Source: Glebionis coronaria
Taxonomy: Eukaryota > Streptophyta > Magnoliopsida > Asterales > Asteraceae
DNA: 64,000 nt
Direction: 5' to 3'
NCBI GenBank assembly: GCA_025667525.1
Contig: CM046879.1
Coordinates: 390,313,039 to 390,377,038, forward strand
In this document: positions 52,809 through 62,040 of the stretch, piece after piece
Position numbering within the stretch: position 1 is the stretch's first letter
Layout: each line of letters starts with the position of its first letter
The notes under the pieces: model-generated
Told to the model about the DNA's origin: nothing
The model's input: the letters and a program-made list of their open reading frames with translations, nothing else
Databases searched by the model: none
Program-made: the position numbers and the translations under genes

Positions 52809-54793
52809 CAATTGCCGTGTCCTCACGCAATGATAAAATAAAACATTAACTACACCATTATTCAACTTTTGACAACTTTATTTTGCAAAGACATAATGTA
52901 TTTCTTTCATTATTTGAAAAATAACTTTTAGGATCATAAAACTCAAATAGATTCATCGTCCCTGACTTTTCACTTTTCTATGCTAAGTGCAAAAACAAGA
53001 TCATTGTCAATCATAAGCCCCAAAATTAAACAAACTCATACAAGTAATTTGTGTCAAACTCAATCTCCTATTATTCCTAATTGTATCTCTAGATTTTAAT
53101 TGTCATTCACCCAAAGGCTCATTTGACTTTATTTGATATTTATTAGTCCAAAAATGAAGGTAAGAACGGTGTAAACTCAACACTCAAAGCCTAACCTCGA
53201 CTTCAAAAACCGTTGTCACTAAAGAAAGCCCACATCAAGGATAACTTAACACGATTTAGGGATAAATCCCGGACCCGAATTTTGGCTAATATGGCTACTT
53301 AAAAGCAATATTAAAAACCTCCAAAGTCAGTTATGACCTTATTAATAGATTTAGCAACAAATACATCATAACACCTTTTGGCTCTTTAAGATGCAATTGT
53401 GCTCCTTATTTAAAATCCACACCCTAAGGCTCCTTGGACAAAAATAAGGGAATTGACATCACCATCCCACCTTACGGATCATGATGATGAAGCAATTTTT
53501 ATTCAACATGCCCCTTGACATACACCCTAAGGCTCTAATGACAAGGTTAGTGCTACATGACTCCTACCCGAAGGCTCCTAGAGAACATGTTTTTATATAT
53601 TCTTCTTTATTATTATGATATTTATAGTAAGCCAAATTTCCACAATCCCATGATCAAAAGTCCATGACGCTGACACCCTTAATGTGTTCTCACTTTAATT
53701 ACAAGGGAAGAAAAAGAAGGAGTTACGAGTTAAGATATCAAGCCTAAACCGCTAAAAACTTCATTTATTAAGCAATTATTATTCAAGCGTGGAAAGTAAA
53801 TACGAGGAGATTAAATCAAACACAAAAATACTTGCACAAAGAAGAATATAACCTTAGAAACTTATGATTGAACTCTATCATCTCTTGTTCTCCATATTGT
53901 AAAATTCCAAAAATGTGAAATCAATGGATACTTAGCCTATTAAATCAAAGTTTTGGGTTTTCAAGTCATCTATAGGATCTTGCATCTTCTTATACTTTTT
54001 CAAGTTTTAGAATTTGCGTTTTAAAGTTCCCTTAATAAACGACTTTCTGGGATCAATTATAGGAACTTACAAAAAGTTCTTGTTCTTAACCCGTATGAAT
54101 TAAGACTTTCGCGTTTTAAAGCTCCCTATATAAAAGCCTAGCAAAACTTAATTCAAATACGTTAAGGAAAAGCTAAGGTTAAAAACCGAGTCGAGTCAAA
54201 ATCTATTTTTATTTTCACCAACGGAAAGCCTACATTCGTGTCAAAAGCACTTATTTTATTTATTAAAACTTAAAAATAACGCTAAAAATTTAAAATTTTA
54301 TTGAAAAATGAGAAAAACAATTACGTTTAGACACGACAAAAGCAATTGCAAGCGATTATATCGATTGACTCCCCCATGCTAAAACCAAACATTGTCCTCA
54401 ATGTTTCTTAGCTCAAGAGTAACACCCCCTTGCTAAGACACGAAGAGTCTAATGCAAATTCCTAGCATGAAAAGAGCACGCAAATCTATTAGCCGTTTAT
54501 TAATTATGCTTCAAGATAAAACGTTAGTCGATAAAAATCAAGGGATAAAAAGTGTGCCCCTTTTTGGCATTCAAGGAATGGAAAATCAAGTGGACCGGCA
54601 AAAACCGAACACGAGAGTCTTCAAAAATAAGGGTCATACCTAAGATTCACAACACAACAAAACAAGAGCACGAGCTTGAAAGATCAAGCCTTATCAGTGT
54701 TAGAAAATAGAAAGAAGATAGAATGTATGGGACTCCCCCACAAGGCACCTCGTTTTTGTTAACCGAGTCATGAGCTTGACTCGATCCCCGCAT
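52809..54793 (-). other. TAT2 spacer between acidic ORF and LTR
   Basis: About 2 kb with no supported ORF. The motif CCCTAAGGCTC recurs in variants near 53110, 53378, 53410, 53528 and 53572. GCGTTTTAAAG occurs at 54016 and 54108. The right part contains the Tat-typical CATTGAGGACAATGTTTGG block followed by a purine tract. Confidence 0.55.
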
Positions 54794-55921
54794 TCATTGG
54801 TCCTTAGGGAAAGTGGTGAAAACCGGCATAATGGAATAAAATCCAACATGAAGCACGATGCCGGGGTCAAAGATTACATCCTCGTTGTCGGATGACAAAC
54901 AAAAGGATAAAACTCCAACACGAATCTCTAATAAGAGATGGTAGTCACAAATAATGATATGGATGTAGCATGCTCCCCGAGGTAAACTCGCACAAAGATG
55001 ATTAAAAAGTCTTTCAATTATTGCATCGGTGAAAGGCCGGGATTTGCCTAAATCAACGATTCCGGGGTCGAATACCTCGTCCTCGTGAGAGAAAGGAATA
55101 GACAACACGGTGTCGTCCCCCCATGCTAATCCATAATCATACGAAGCACATGGTAAAGGTGGTATAAAAGTCTCAACACGAGTTGTATCAACTTGCATGA
55201 CTTTGTTGACCTTATCACTCTTTTGAATGTGAACAAAGGGGTCATGGTACTCAAAATGAGTCGCATGAAAAACCCGCACATTAAGATCAAAGCGAGTGGG
55301 AAGGATAATTGGATCAAGAGTAATTTCTCCCTCCGGGTCAACATCATCATCATCATAAATCGGGTGATCAAACCAAGAATCTTCATCACCGTCATTAGAC
55401 TCTTCCTCAAATTCCAAAGGAATGTCTATATAAAGAAACTCATTAACCTCCTTCATGAGAAGATCATCATCACAAAGGTTGTGAGATGTAGGAGGTATGA
55501 TGTTCTTAAAATCCTCTTGAAACAATGGATTATTGTGCATTGAAGCTTCAAAGAGAGGATTTGAGTAAGTCACAAAAGTGTCATCAATCTTGTCATCACA
55601 AGAAATATCCGACAAAGTATCAAGTGTGTCACACTCGGATACTAAATCATCATTCTCATTAGAAGGAAATTCATCGGAGAATTCCTCGAGAATGGTAGGT
55701 AAAACACAAGAATCACGCTCGATCTCGAGATCGATAACGTCTTCACTTCCCCGTGGAAGTGGATCAATGATAGCAAAAAGTTCATCGATGAACTTATCAC
55801 ATGAATAGTCACTAACCTTACTCGGTGTGAAGTTAGGAATCAAAGGCTCTTCAATGGAAGATTGTGCCTCAGGAACATCAACATGATCCTTCGAAGAGAG
55901 TGAAAATGAGTCCATTTTCAA
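54794..55921 (-). CDS. TAT2 acidic ORF, function unknown
   Basis: 375 codons, open. The same frame continues upstream to about 56060 without ATG (SYKIEKQIDDYLSAPFDASE), so the real protein may be about 45 residues longer and could be a continuation of the protease polyprotein after a frameshift. Rich in Asp/Glu/Ser. A DDDDVDPEGEITL patch is seen. Two copies of a motif, EVFDPGIVDLG and VIFDPGIVLHVG, lie near the C terminus. No RT or integrase motif is present. I recall similar FDPGI proteins attached to Tat-like elements in Asteraceae. Function is unknown. Confidence 0.6.
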   Translation of the reverse strand: MKMDSFSLSSKDHVDVPEAQSSIEEPLIPNFTPSKVSDYSCDKFIDELFAIIDPLPRGSEDVIDLEIERDSCVLPTILEEFSDEFPSNENDDLVSECDTLDTLSDISCDDKIDDTFVTYSNPLFEASMHNNPLFQEDFKNIIPPTSHNLCDDDLLMKEVNEFLYIDIPLEFEEESNDGDEDSWFDHPIYDDDDVDPEGEITLDPIILPTRFDLNVRVFHATHFEYHDPFVHIQKSDKVNKVMQVDTTRVETFIPPLPCASYDYGLAWGDDTVLSIPFSHEDEVFDPGIVDLGKSRPFTDAIIERLFNHLCASLPRGACYIHIIICDYHLLLEIRVGVLSFCLSSDNEDVIFDPGIVLHVGFYSIMPVFTTFPKDQ

Positions 55922-56101
55922 AGATTGTTCAATTAAAGCAATATCACTCTCAGGATCAAAATTCTCACTATTAAACTCACTAGCATCAAATGGTGCACTT
56001 AAGTAATCATCAATTTGTTTTTCAATCTTATAACTATCATCCTCGTGTGGAGTTAATGGAATGAGGAAAGATTAAAACATGTTTCAACAAAACAAGCCTC
56101 T

Positions 56102-57436
56102 TCATTTGAATTTAACTTTTTCATTTTCACAAAATGGAGTTTCCAAAATTGGAAAAACACCTTTATCAAAAAGAGCTTTCTTATTACTTTCAATTGTTTC
56201 AACAAGTTTTACACTTTCAACTTTCTTATATGCAAATCTTGGAATCTTTTCCGGTTTAAAAACAATGCTTTTGTCTCCATAAAACAATTTAATTTCCTCT
56301 TTCCTCATATCAACTTGAACTTGAACCGTGCACAAAAATGGTCTTCCTAAAATAATAGGCACACGAGGATTTGTCTCATAATCGACTATAGCAAAATCGG
56401 CTAAGTACAAGAAATTTCCCACTTTAACAATGACATTTTCCGCTATACCAACCGGTCGAGTGGTGGTACCATTAGCAAGCTCAATAATCATTCGAGTGGT
56501 ACTAAGTGGTGCATAGTCAATAGTTTTCCAAATGGCTAGGGGCATTAAGTTAATGCTAGCTCCTAGATCGGCTAGGCCTTTGCAAACCCCAAGCTCATTG
56601 AAAACACAAGGTATCAAGAATTGACCCGGATCTTTATACTTCTCGGGAAAGAAATCAAAGAAAACCGAGGTACTAATCACATTCAAAGTAGCCTTGGTAA
56701 CATCTAGAAAAGTTTCCTTAGGTGGAGGATTAAACTCAATCACTTCAACTTCTTCCAAATTCTCACAATCATCATAAACGGTTATGGCCTTCAGCTCTCC
56801 CTTCGGGTTTGGAATGGTATTACTAGGTAAGCAACTCGAAGAAGATGATGGTTTAGACATAAATCCCTCAAACATCGAAAGAAATTTATTTTGACTTTGT
56901 TCTAAACTTTGTTGCATACGATTTTGACTTTGCTCTAGCCTTTGTTGATTAAGCTCAATCTTATTGTTTTTCCCTTTAATCGTATTTTGAAAATCGAGTC
57001 TCAATGTATTAATTTGCCCTTGAATGTTGTTTTGTAAAGCTTTCATATTTGCCTTATTTGACTTAATGTAACTTGACAAATCATTTTGATTATTGCCTTG
57101 AAAACCTTGATTGTTTTGATTAGCATTAAACCCATTTCCTTGATTGTAATTCCGTTGGTTACCACGGTTAAAATTATTCCCATTGTTCCTATTGTTGTAC
57201 CTATTTTGAACCGGTGGAAAACCCGGTGGAGCAACATGATTTTGACAAGGAACTTGACCGTTGGAGCCATAAGTTCCCATCACGGCAAAAGCACTAGCTT
57301 GATCAAACCCCATGGTCGAACAAGCATAATTAGGATGTGCTCCACCACATGATACACAAACATTCTCAACCATATTAATCGATCCATTAGGATTCTTCCG
57401 AAGCTCATTCAAAATCGTGTCCATCTTAGAGTCCAA
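56102..57436 (-). CDS. TAT2 gag C-terminal region and aspartic protease
   Basis: 444 codons. One zinc knuckle, CVSCGGAHPNYACS. An Asn/Gly-rich segment (NRYNNRNNGNNFNRGNQRNY). A Gln-rich coiled coil (LNQQRLEQSQNRMQQSLEQS). Then the retropepsin of Tat/Athila type: FLIPCVFNELGVCKGLADLG with active site DLGASINLMP, IWKTIDYAPLSTTRMIIELA, and the C-terminal PRVPIILGRPFL. The family uses DLG/DSG variants, so the active site looks intact. It ends at 56102. The N-terminal gag is in another frame after a stop at 57493-57495. Confidence 0.88.
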   Translation of the reverse strand: MDSKMDTILNELRKNPNGSINMVENVCVSCGGAHPNYACSTMGFDQASAFAVMGTYGSNGQVPCQNHVAPPGFPPVQNRYNNRNNGNNFNRGNQRNYNQGNGFNANQNNQGFQGNNQNDLSSYIKSNKANMKALQNNIQGQINTLRLDFQNTIKGKNNKIELNQQRLEQSQNRMQQSLEQSQNKFLSMFEGFMSKPSSSSSCLPSNTIPNPKGELKAITVYDDCENLEEVEVIEFNPPPKETFLDVTKATLNVISTSVFFDFFPEKYKDPGQFLIPCVFNELGVCKGLADLGASINLMPLAIWKTIDYAPLSTTRMIIELANGTTTRPVGIAENVIVKVGNFLYLADFAIVDYETNPRVPIILGRPFLCTVQVQVDMRKEEIKLFYGDKSIVFKPEKIPRFAYKKVESVKLVETIESNKKALFDKGVFPILETPFCENEKVKFK

Positions 57437-57495
57437 TCTAGCAATCTCGGGATTAATGAATTCACATTTGAAACAACCGGTGTGTTTCCTGAATA

Positions 57496-58043
57496 TTATG
57501 CTCTAGACTTATCCTCAATTATTCTCCACGCGTCTCTCGGAGTTTTTCTTAAAAGATTAACACCCGCGGCGGCATTTAAAGAATCTTGTTCAATCATATT
57601 AACCCCATTATAAAAAGTATTTATTTGATGCAATTCCGAGAAACCGTGGTGTGGACATTGTCTTAACAAACCTTTAAATCTTTCCCAAGCAACCCCAAAC
57701 GATTCATGCACTTTTTGCTCAAATTTAGTGATCTCGTTCTTAAAGTGTGTTATCTTAGATGGTGGAAAGAAGTAATCCATAAACTTAGACACTAACTCAT
57801 CCCATGTTAAGATCGAACCCGGTGGTTCTTTCTCATACCAAAGCTTAGCATTACCCTCGAGCGAGTACGGAAAAAGCATGAGCTTAATCGCGTCATTCGA
57901 CACATTTCTAAACTTCAGAGTCGAGGTAATTCGAAGAAAATTCCGAATGTGAGAATGCGGACTATCGGTCTCATTGCCATGAAATTGGTCGGCACGAATG
58001 AGCGACAAAAGACCCGTCTTAATCTCAAAATGATCCGCCAAAA
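57496..58043 (-). pseudogene. TAT2 gag, capsid domain (5' end cut off)
   Basis: Retrotrans_gag domain: DQFHGNETDSPHSHIRNFLRI, LFPYSLEGNAKLWYEKEPPGS, WDELVSKFMDYFFPPSKI and KGLLRQCPHHGFSELHQINTFYNGV. The frame is open to the CHR2 junction, so the true start lies right of CHR2, and the TTG at 58039-58041 is not a real start. It ends at a TAA after DKSRA. Confidence 0.85.
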
Positions 58044-60689
58044 TGTGACAACCCTGGTTTTGAGGTTCGTCACTTAGTTTTATTTTGTGTTAGTTACGTG
58101 TCTTTACGTGTTTATGTGCTTATTGGTGTGTATAGATTGTGGTTTGGATATCGTTTCCGGTACGGGGTACCTTGTGAGTGAAACGATGTGTGATGATTTC
58201 ATGTTCATGAGTTCACATGGTAGTGACTATGAAGTGAGATGGTGTTATTTAGTGGTTTTACGTATACGTATATGTATTATAGAAAATCGTATTTTTACGA
58301 TTTACGGTTTAGCATTTAGAGGTCTCGGATGAGGTAATTAGTCATATGGATATTTTTCGGGATCGTTTTAAGTCATATAGGACTTAGTTATAAAGTTTAT
58401 TTCAAAATTTGAGATTTTTTATAAAAGTGTATATTTTACGTCTTTTACGGTAAAACGCGTAAATTTGACTAGTTTTACGGTTTTGAGGTTTTGGAGGCTT
58501 TAGGAGCTAAAATAAATTAAGGAAAATTAAGGTAATATTATTAATACATATATTAATAATAAAAAGAAAAAAAAAAACGAATTTATAGGGGTGTTGGTCG
58601 GTTTTGGACGAATAAAAAGAAACAAAGAAGGAAAAGCCCAAAAACAGGCCCAATGGACTTGTAATGGGATTAGGGGGCCTTTAGGACTTAACCAAACCCA
58701 TCCCATAACTAAAATAATCAGGTTTTCACCCCCATAACATCTCATAGTCGAATTTTAACAATGGTGGCCAATTAGGGTTCTTCAAAAAATTGGGTTTTTC
58801 TCATCTTCCATTAATTTAAAGGTAAATCTTCAAAACCCTTTTCATATAAATTGTTTTTAATGTTCTATGATCATCTTATGATGGATTTAGGTTAGGGTTT
58901 AACTAAAAACAATATATTAGTCATATTTTAATGATTAAATAAATTAGTGCTTGTAATTAGAGGGATTAGGGTTAATTAATGTGGTTGATTTTGTTAAACC
59001 CGTTTTTAAAAACTGGGCAGAATTTTGAGTCAGTTGTTTTCATCATATCGGGAGTTCTAGGAACATTCAAGATGCAATCCAAGTATCCCTGAAAAGGTAA
59101 TTGAAGAGGCTTTCTAATGCAAGAAACTAGAACTAAATTGGACGTCGGGAAGTGGGTCAACAACAGGTTACAACAGTCGTAGGTCAAAACAGTTTTGAAT
59201 TCAGCCTGTTTTCTTTTTAAGTTTTGGGTTGTTTGGGGTACTTAGGGTTGCATTGGGATCTTCTCACGTACATGAGAGATGGTTTATATATTGTATCAAG
59301 TATCTGCACTTGGGCTAAGGTTGTGGTTTAGGGTAAGACCCTCTAATGGTAATGAACTTTTCATACGTTTAAAATCAGTGAATTCTGGATAGGTAGCAAT
59401 ATATACACATATATCGGGGCCTTAACAGTATCTTTAAGGTTAGGGCAAGTGGGAGGTTTTAACTAACATGTATAAAAGTGTGAATATTCCTTTTACAGAA
59501 ACCATGGGTATATTTAAGTGGACGTTTGACTTAAAGTTTTGAGACCTAAAACTGGGACTATTTTGTGTAAAATTATGAACGAGATAGCTATTAAACTTAA
59601 CCAAGTTAGGGACTTGTTAAGGAAGGGTAATGGGGTGATTAGAACTTAACAATGAGGTAATAATATGGGAATAGGCTAGATGTCTATCATAGGTTGATGA
59701 GTCATCTTGGTGGTTGGTTCGGGTATTGATTGTGTGTTTCTGGTTTGTTAGCTCGTTGCTAAGTGCGAGGACTTGTGAAGAAGCAATCAGGTGAGTTTTC
59801 ATAGTCCCATGTTTATTATTGTTTTTGACTTCCAGATGGGATGGAAGAGACACTGTGTTGAGTTATTTATAAATTGATGTTGTGAATGTTTTTAAGGTTT
59901 GAGATGGACTTGTGTGTACATTATGTGATTAACTGCTATGTGATTCTTGTTTGTGTATGATTTGGATCGGAAAGGTACATAGATGTATGGGAGCCTATGG
60001 TACCATGGTTGGTGGTAAGGCGTGATGCCTTGGAAATTATGGTTGGTGGTAAGGCGTGATGCCTTGGAAATTATGGTTGTTGGTAAGGCGTGATGCCTTG
60101 GAAATTATAGTTGTTGGTAAGGCGTGATGCCTTGGAAATTATGGTTGTTGGTAAGGCGTGATGCCTTGGAAATTGTGGTTGTTGGTAAGGCGTGATGCCT
60201 TGGAATTGTGATGATTGATTTATCTTGAATGCTAGTTGTTAATACATAATTGTAGCACATTGTCCTATGTTGTTGTATTGATGGTTGTTGTTCGCAGCTT
60301 GTAACTGATTTAGTGTTAGAGTCTAAACCTATGACTCTCACCAACATTATGTTGACGTGTTTTAGTGTCTCTTTCAGGTTTGAATGTGGTTAAGCGTGAG
60401 GATAGAAGTGGCTAGACTTGGATGCCTTAGGATTGCATATAGAAGGAGATTTCCGTTCCTTCTTAGTTTACCTATATGTTTGTTTTGTTTGTGCTACTTG
60501 TTTGTCTTAGGTAAGAGGTAGGACTATTACCTACTTACCTAGACTCCTGCATTGTTGAGATATTGTCATGACATTTGTGTCACCATTTTATGACATTTCT
60601 TATATCATTTAGTTATCTCTATAGACACGCTATTGTTGTGATGATATCCATACGTCGCGCACCATATTTCGCCATGGTGGGGTGTGACA
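58044..60689 (+). repeat. CHR2 5' LTR (2,646 bp)
   Basis: Begins TGTGACAACCCTGG and ends GGTGGGGTGTGACA, three bases before the primer site. It holds a six-copy 34-bp tandem array at 60007-60209. No ORF is supported. Confidence 0.82.
60007..60209 (+). repeat. 34-bp tandem array, six copies, in CHR2 LTR
   Basis: Each unit contains AAGGC-GTGAT-GCCTT, a perfect 5-bp hairpin. The units are nearly identical. Confidence 0.93.
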
Positions 60690-60692
60690 GAA

Positions 60693-60705
60693 TGGTATCA
60701 GAGCC
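60693..60705 (+). other. CHR2 primer-binding site
   Basis: TGGTATCAGAGCC, initiator tRNA-Met type. Confidence 0.92.
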
Positions 60706-61064
60706 AATGGTTATAGAGAATTAGGTTGCCTAGTCGCGTAGCCTACTCTATAGCTTAAAGGTCCCTCCATATAGGTGTCATAGGAGTAAGTGTTCATTTT
60801 ACATAAATTGATGTGTTGGGATGTTATTTATGGTGATGTTTTGACTAGTATGAATTGAACCACAGTAAGTTCATACTTAGCCACATGTTATTTTCTTTTC
60901 GGGTTGTGACTAGGGCGGGTTGAACCATAATCGTTAATAAGTGTGAAAACACTTATCCTTTTACCACTTATTTCCAATAATAACATGACCAAAACGTGTG
61001 ATTTATGTCGTAAAAGTCGGAATTATGCGTTGTTTGTGTTTTTATTGTGTTTTAGGACCAAAAT

Positions 61065-61250
61065 ATGAAAAAGGAAGAAAACACGGGCTTTCACGGGCTT
61101 TTATCGAAGAAAACGGGAAAAGACGAAGTCAAAAGATCAAGAGTGCAAAAAGAACGGAAGTCCAAGGCCTATTCTGAAGATTTATCGAAGAAAAAGTCTA
61201 AAGACGGAAGTTTAACGAAGTCGAAGAACTTAAGTCTAATAGAAGAATAA
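61065..61250 (+). other. Lys/Glu-rich open frame in LTRX
   Basis: ATG start and 61 codons (MKKEENTGFHGLLSKKTGKD), aligned with the SOL1 frame. It lies upstream of the TATA box. It may be fortuitous, since both copies descend from one sequence. Confidence 0.25.
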
Positions 61251-61371
61251 AATTAAAAGACAAGTTCAAATCCCGAGACGACATCGAGAAAAGACAAAGA
61301 ATTAAAGTCGAGTCGAGAAGACGTGAAGAAAACAAGAAAGAAGATGCAACACATGCACTCCTTCCACCTTC

Positions 61372-61405
61372 CCTATAAATACCCTCCTAATAGTCATTAG
61401 GAGGG
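61372..61405 (+). promoter_or_regulatory. LTRX TATA box and adjoining palindrome
   Basis: CCTATAAAT followed by CCCTCCTAAT/ATTAGGAGGG, a perfect 10-bp inverted repeat with a 4-base loop. Confidence 0.6.
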
Positions 61406-62040
61406 TGGTTAGCTAGTTAGTCTTTAATTTTAGTTTTTCATTTTCACTTTTCTCTCTAGTTTTAGAGAAAGAAAGTCTTAAACTTTCTCTCACTAAGTTT
61501 CATCTTTTCATTTAATCTTTCAAGATTAAACACTTTGTATTTCTTATTTTCATTAATCAAGTTCTATTTTAAACTTTTAATCCTTAATCTCATTCTACTT
61601 TTCTTTGATTTTAGATTGATTTTGGTGCGATTATCATATGATCCATGTTGTTCTAAATGATTTCGTGCTTAAAAAGTTAATCTTTTGATCTTTACCTAAG
61701 TTTTCATTTGATTAAGCTTTAAGACTCTTGTGCTTATTGGCTTATTTTTCTGATTAGCTTTTTCACTTATAAAAAGTTTTCTTAAAAAGTTCAAGGTTTT
61801 ATTGTTTGATCTTAAAGTTTGTTTATTTTCGAGCTAGATAAGTTGATTATAGTGTTTATTTGATCCGATTTAGTATTGGTTCAGTTTAGTTTTGGGAATA
61901 AGCTCATTATAATAGCTTATTACCTTAGCTTTTTACGAATTCCACCAAAATCAGAAAAGTTTATAAACCCTTTTCCGATCCACGTATTCCGACCGGCTGC
62001 CTCTTCTCTTTTTCCGATTTGGTAATCGGAACGCTAGTCA

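Larger units (their letters stand above)
49590..58043 (-). mobile_element. TAT2: Tat/Athila-like gag-protease element with acidic ORF
   Basis: On the minus strand, from the right: gag (57496-58043, cut at its start by CHR2), gag end plus protease (56102-57436), an acidic ORF (54794-about 56060), a 2-kb spacer, a polypurine tract and the 3' LTR (49590-52791). No RT, RNase H or integrase lies between protease and LTR, so it appears non-autonomous. It interrupts COP3's 3' region. The 5' LTR lies beyond CHR2, outside the window. Confidence 0.78.
60935..62040 (+). mobile_element. LTRX: LTR-like insert related to SOL1
   Basis: From TAATAAGTGTGAAAACAC it matches SOL1 (TGATAGGTGTGTAAACAC) closely for about 600 bp, including the charged open frame and the TATA box with palindrome. 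It then diverges and lacks the CCGG motif array. Its right end is uncertain; TCGT near both ends is a weak hint of a target duplication. It lies in the CHR2 leader. Confidence 0.5.

Noticed and set aside
60105..60347. 80-codon minus-strand open frame in CHR2 LTR
   Set aside because: It is produced by the 34-bp tandem array.
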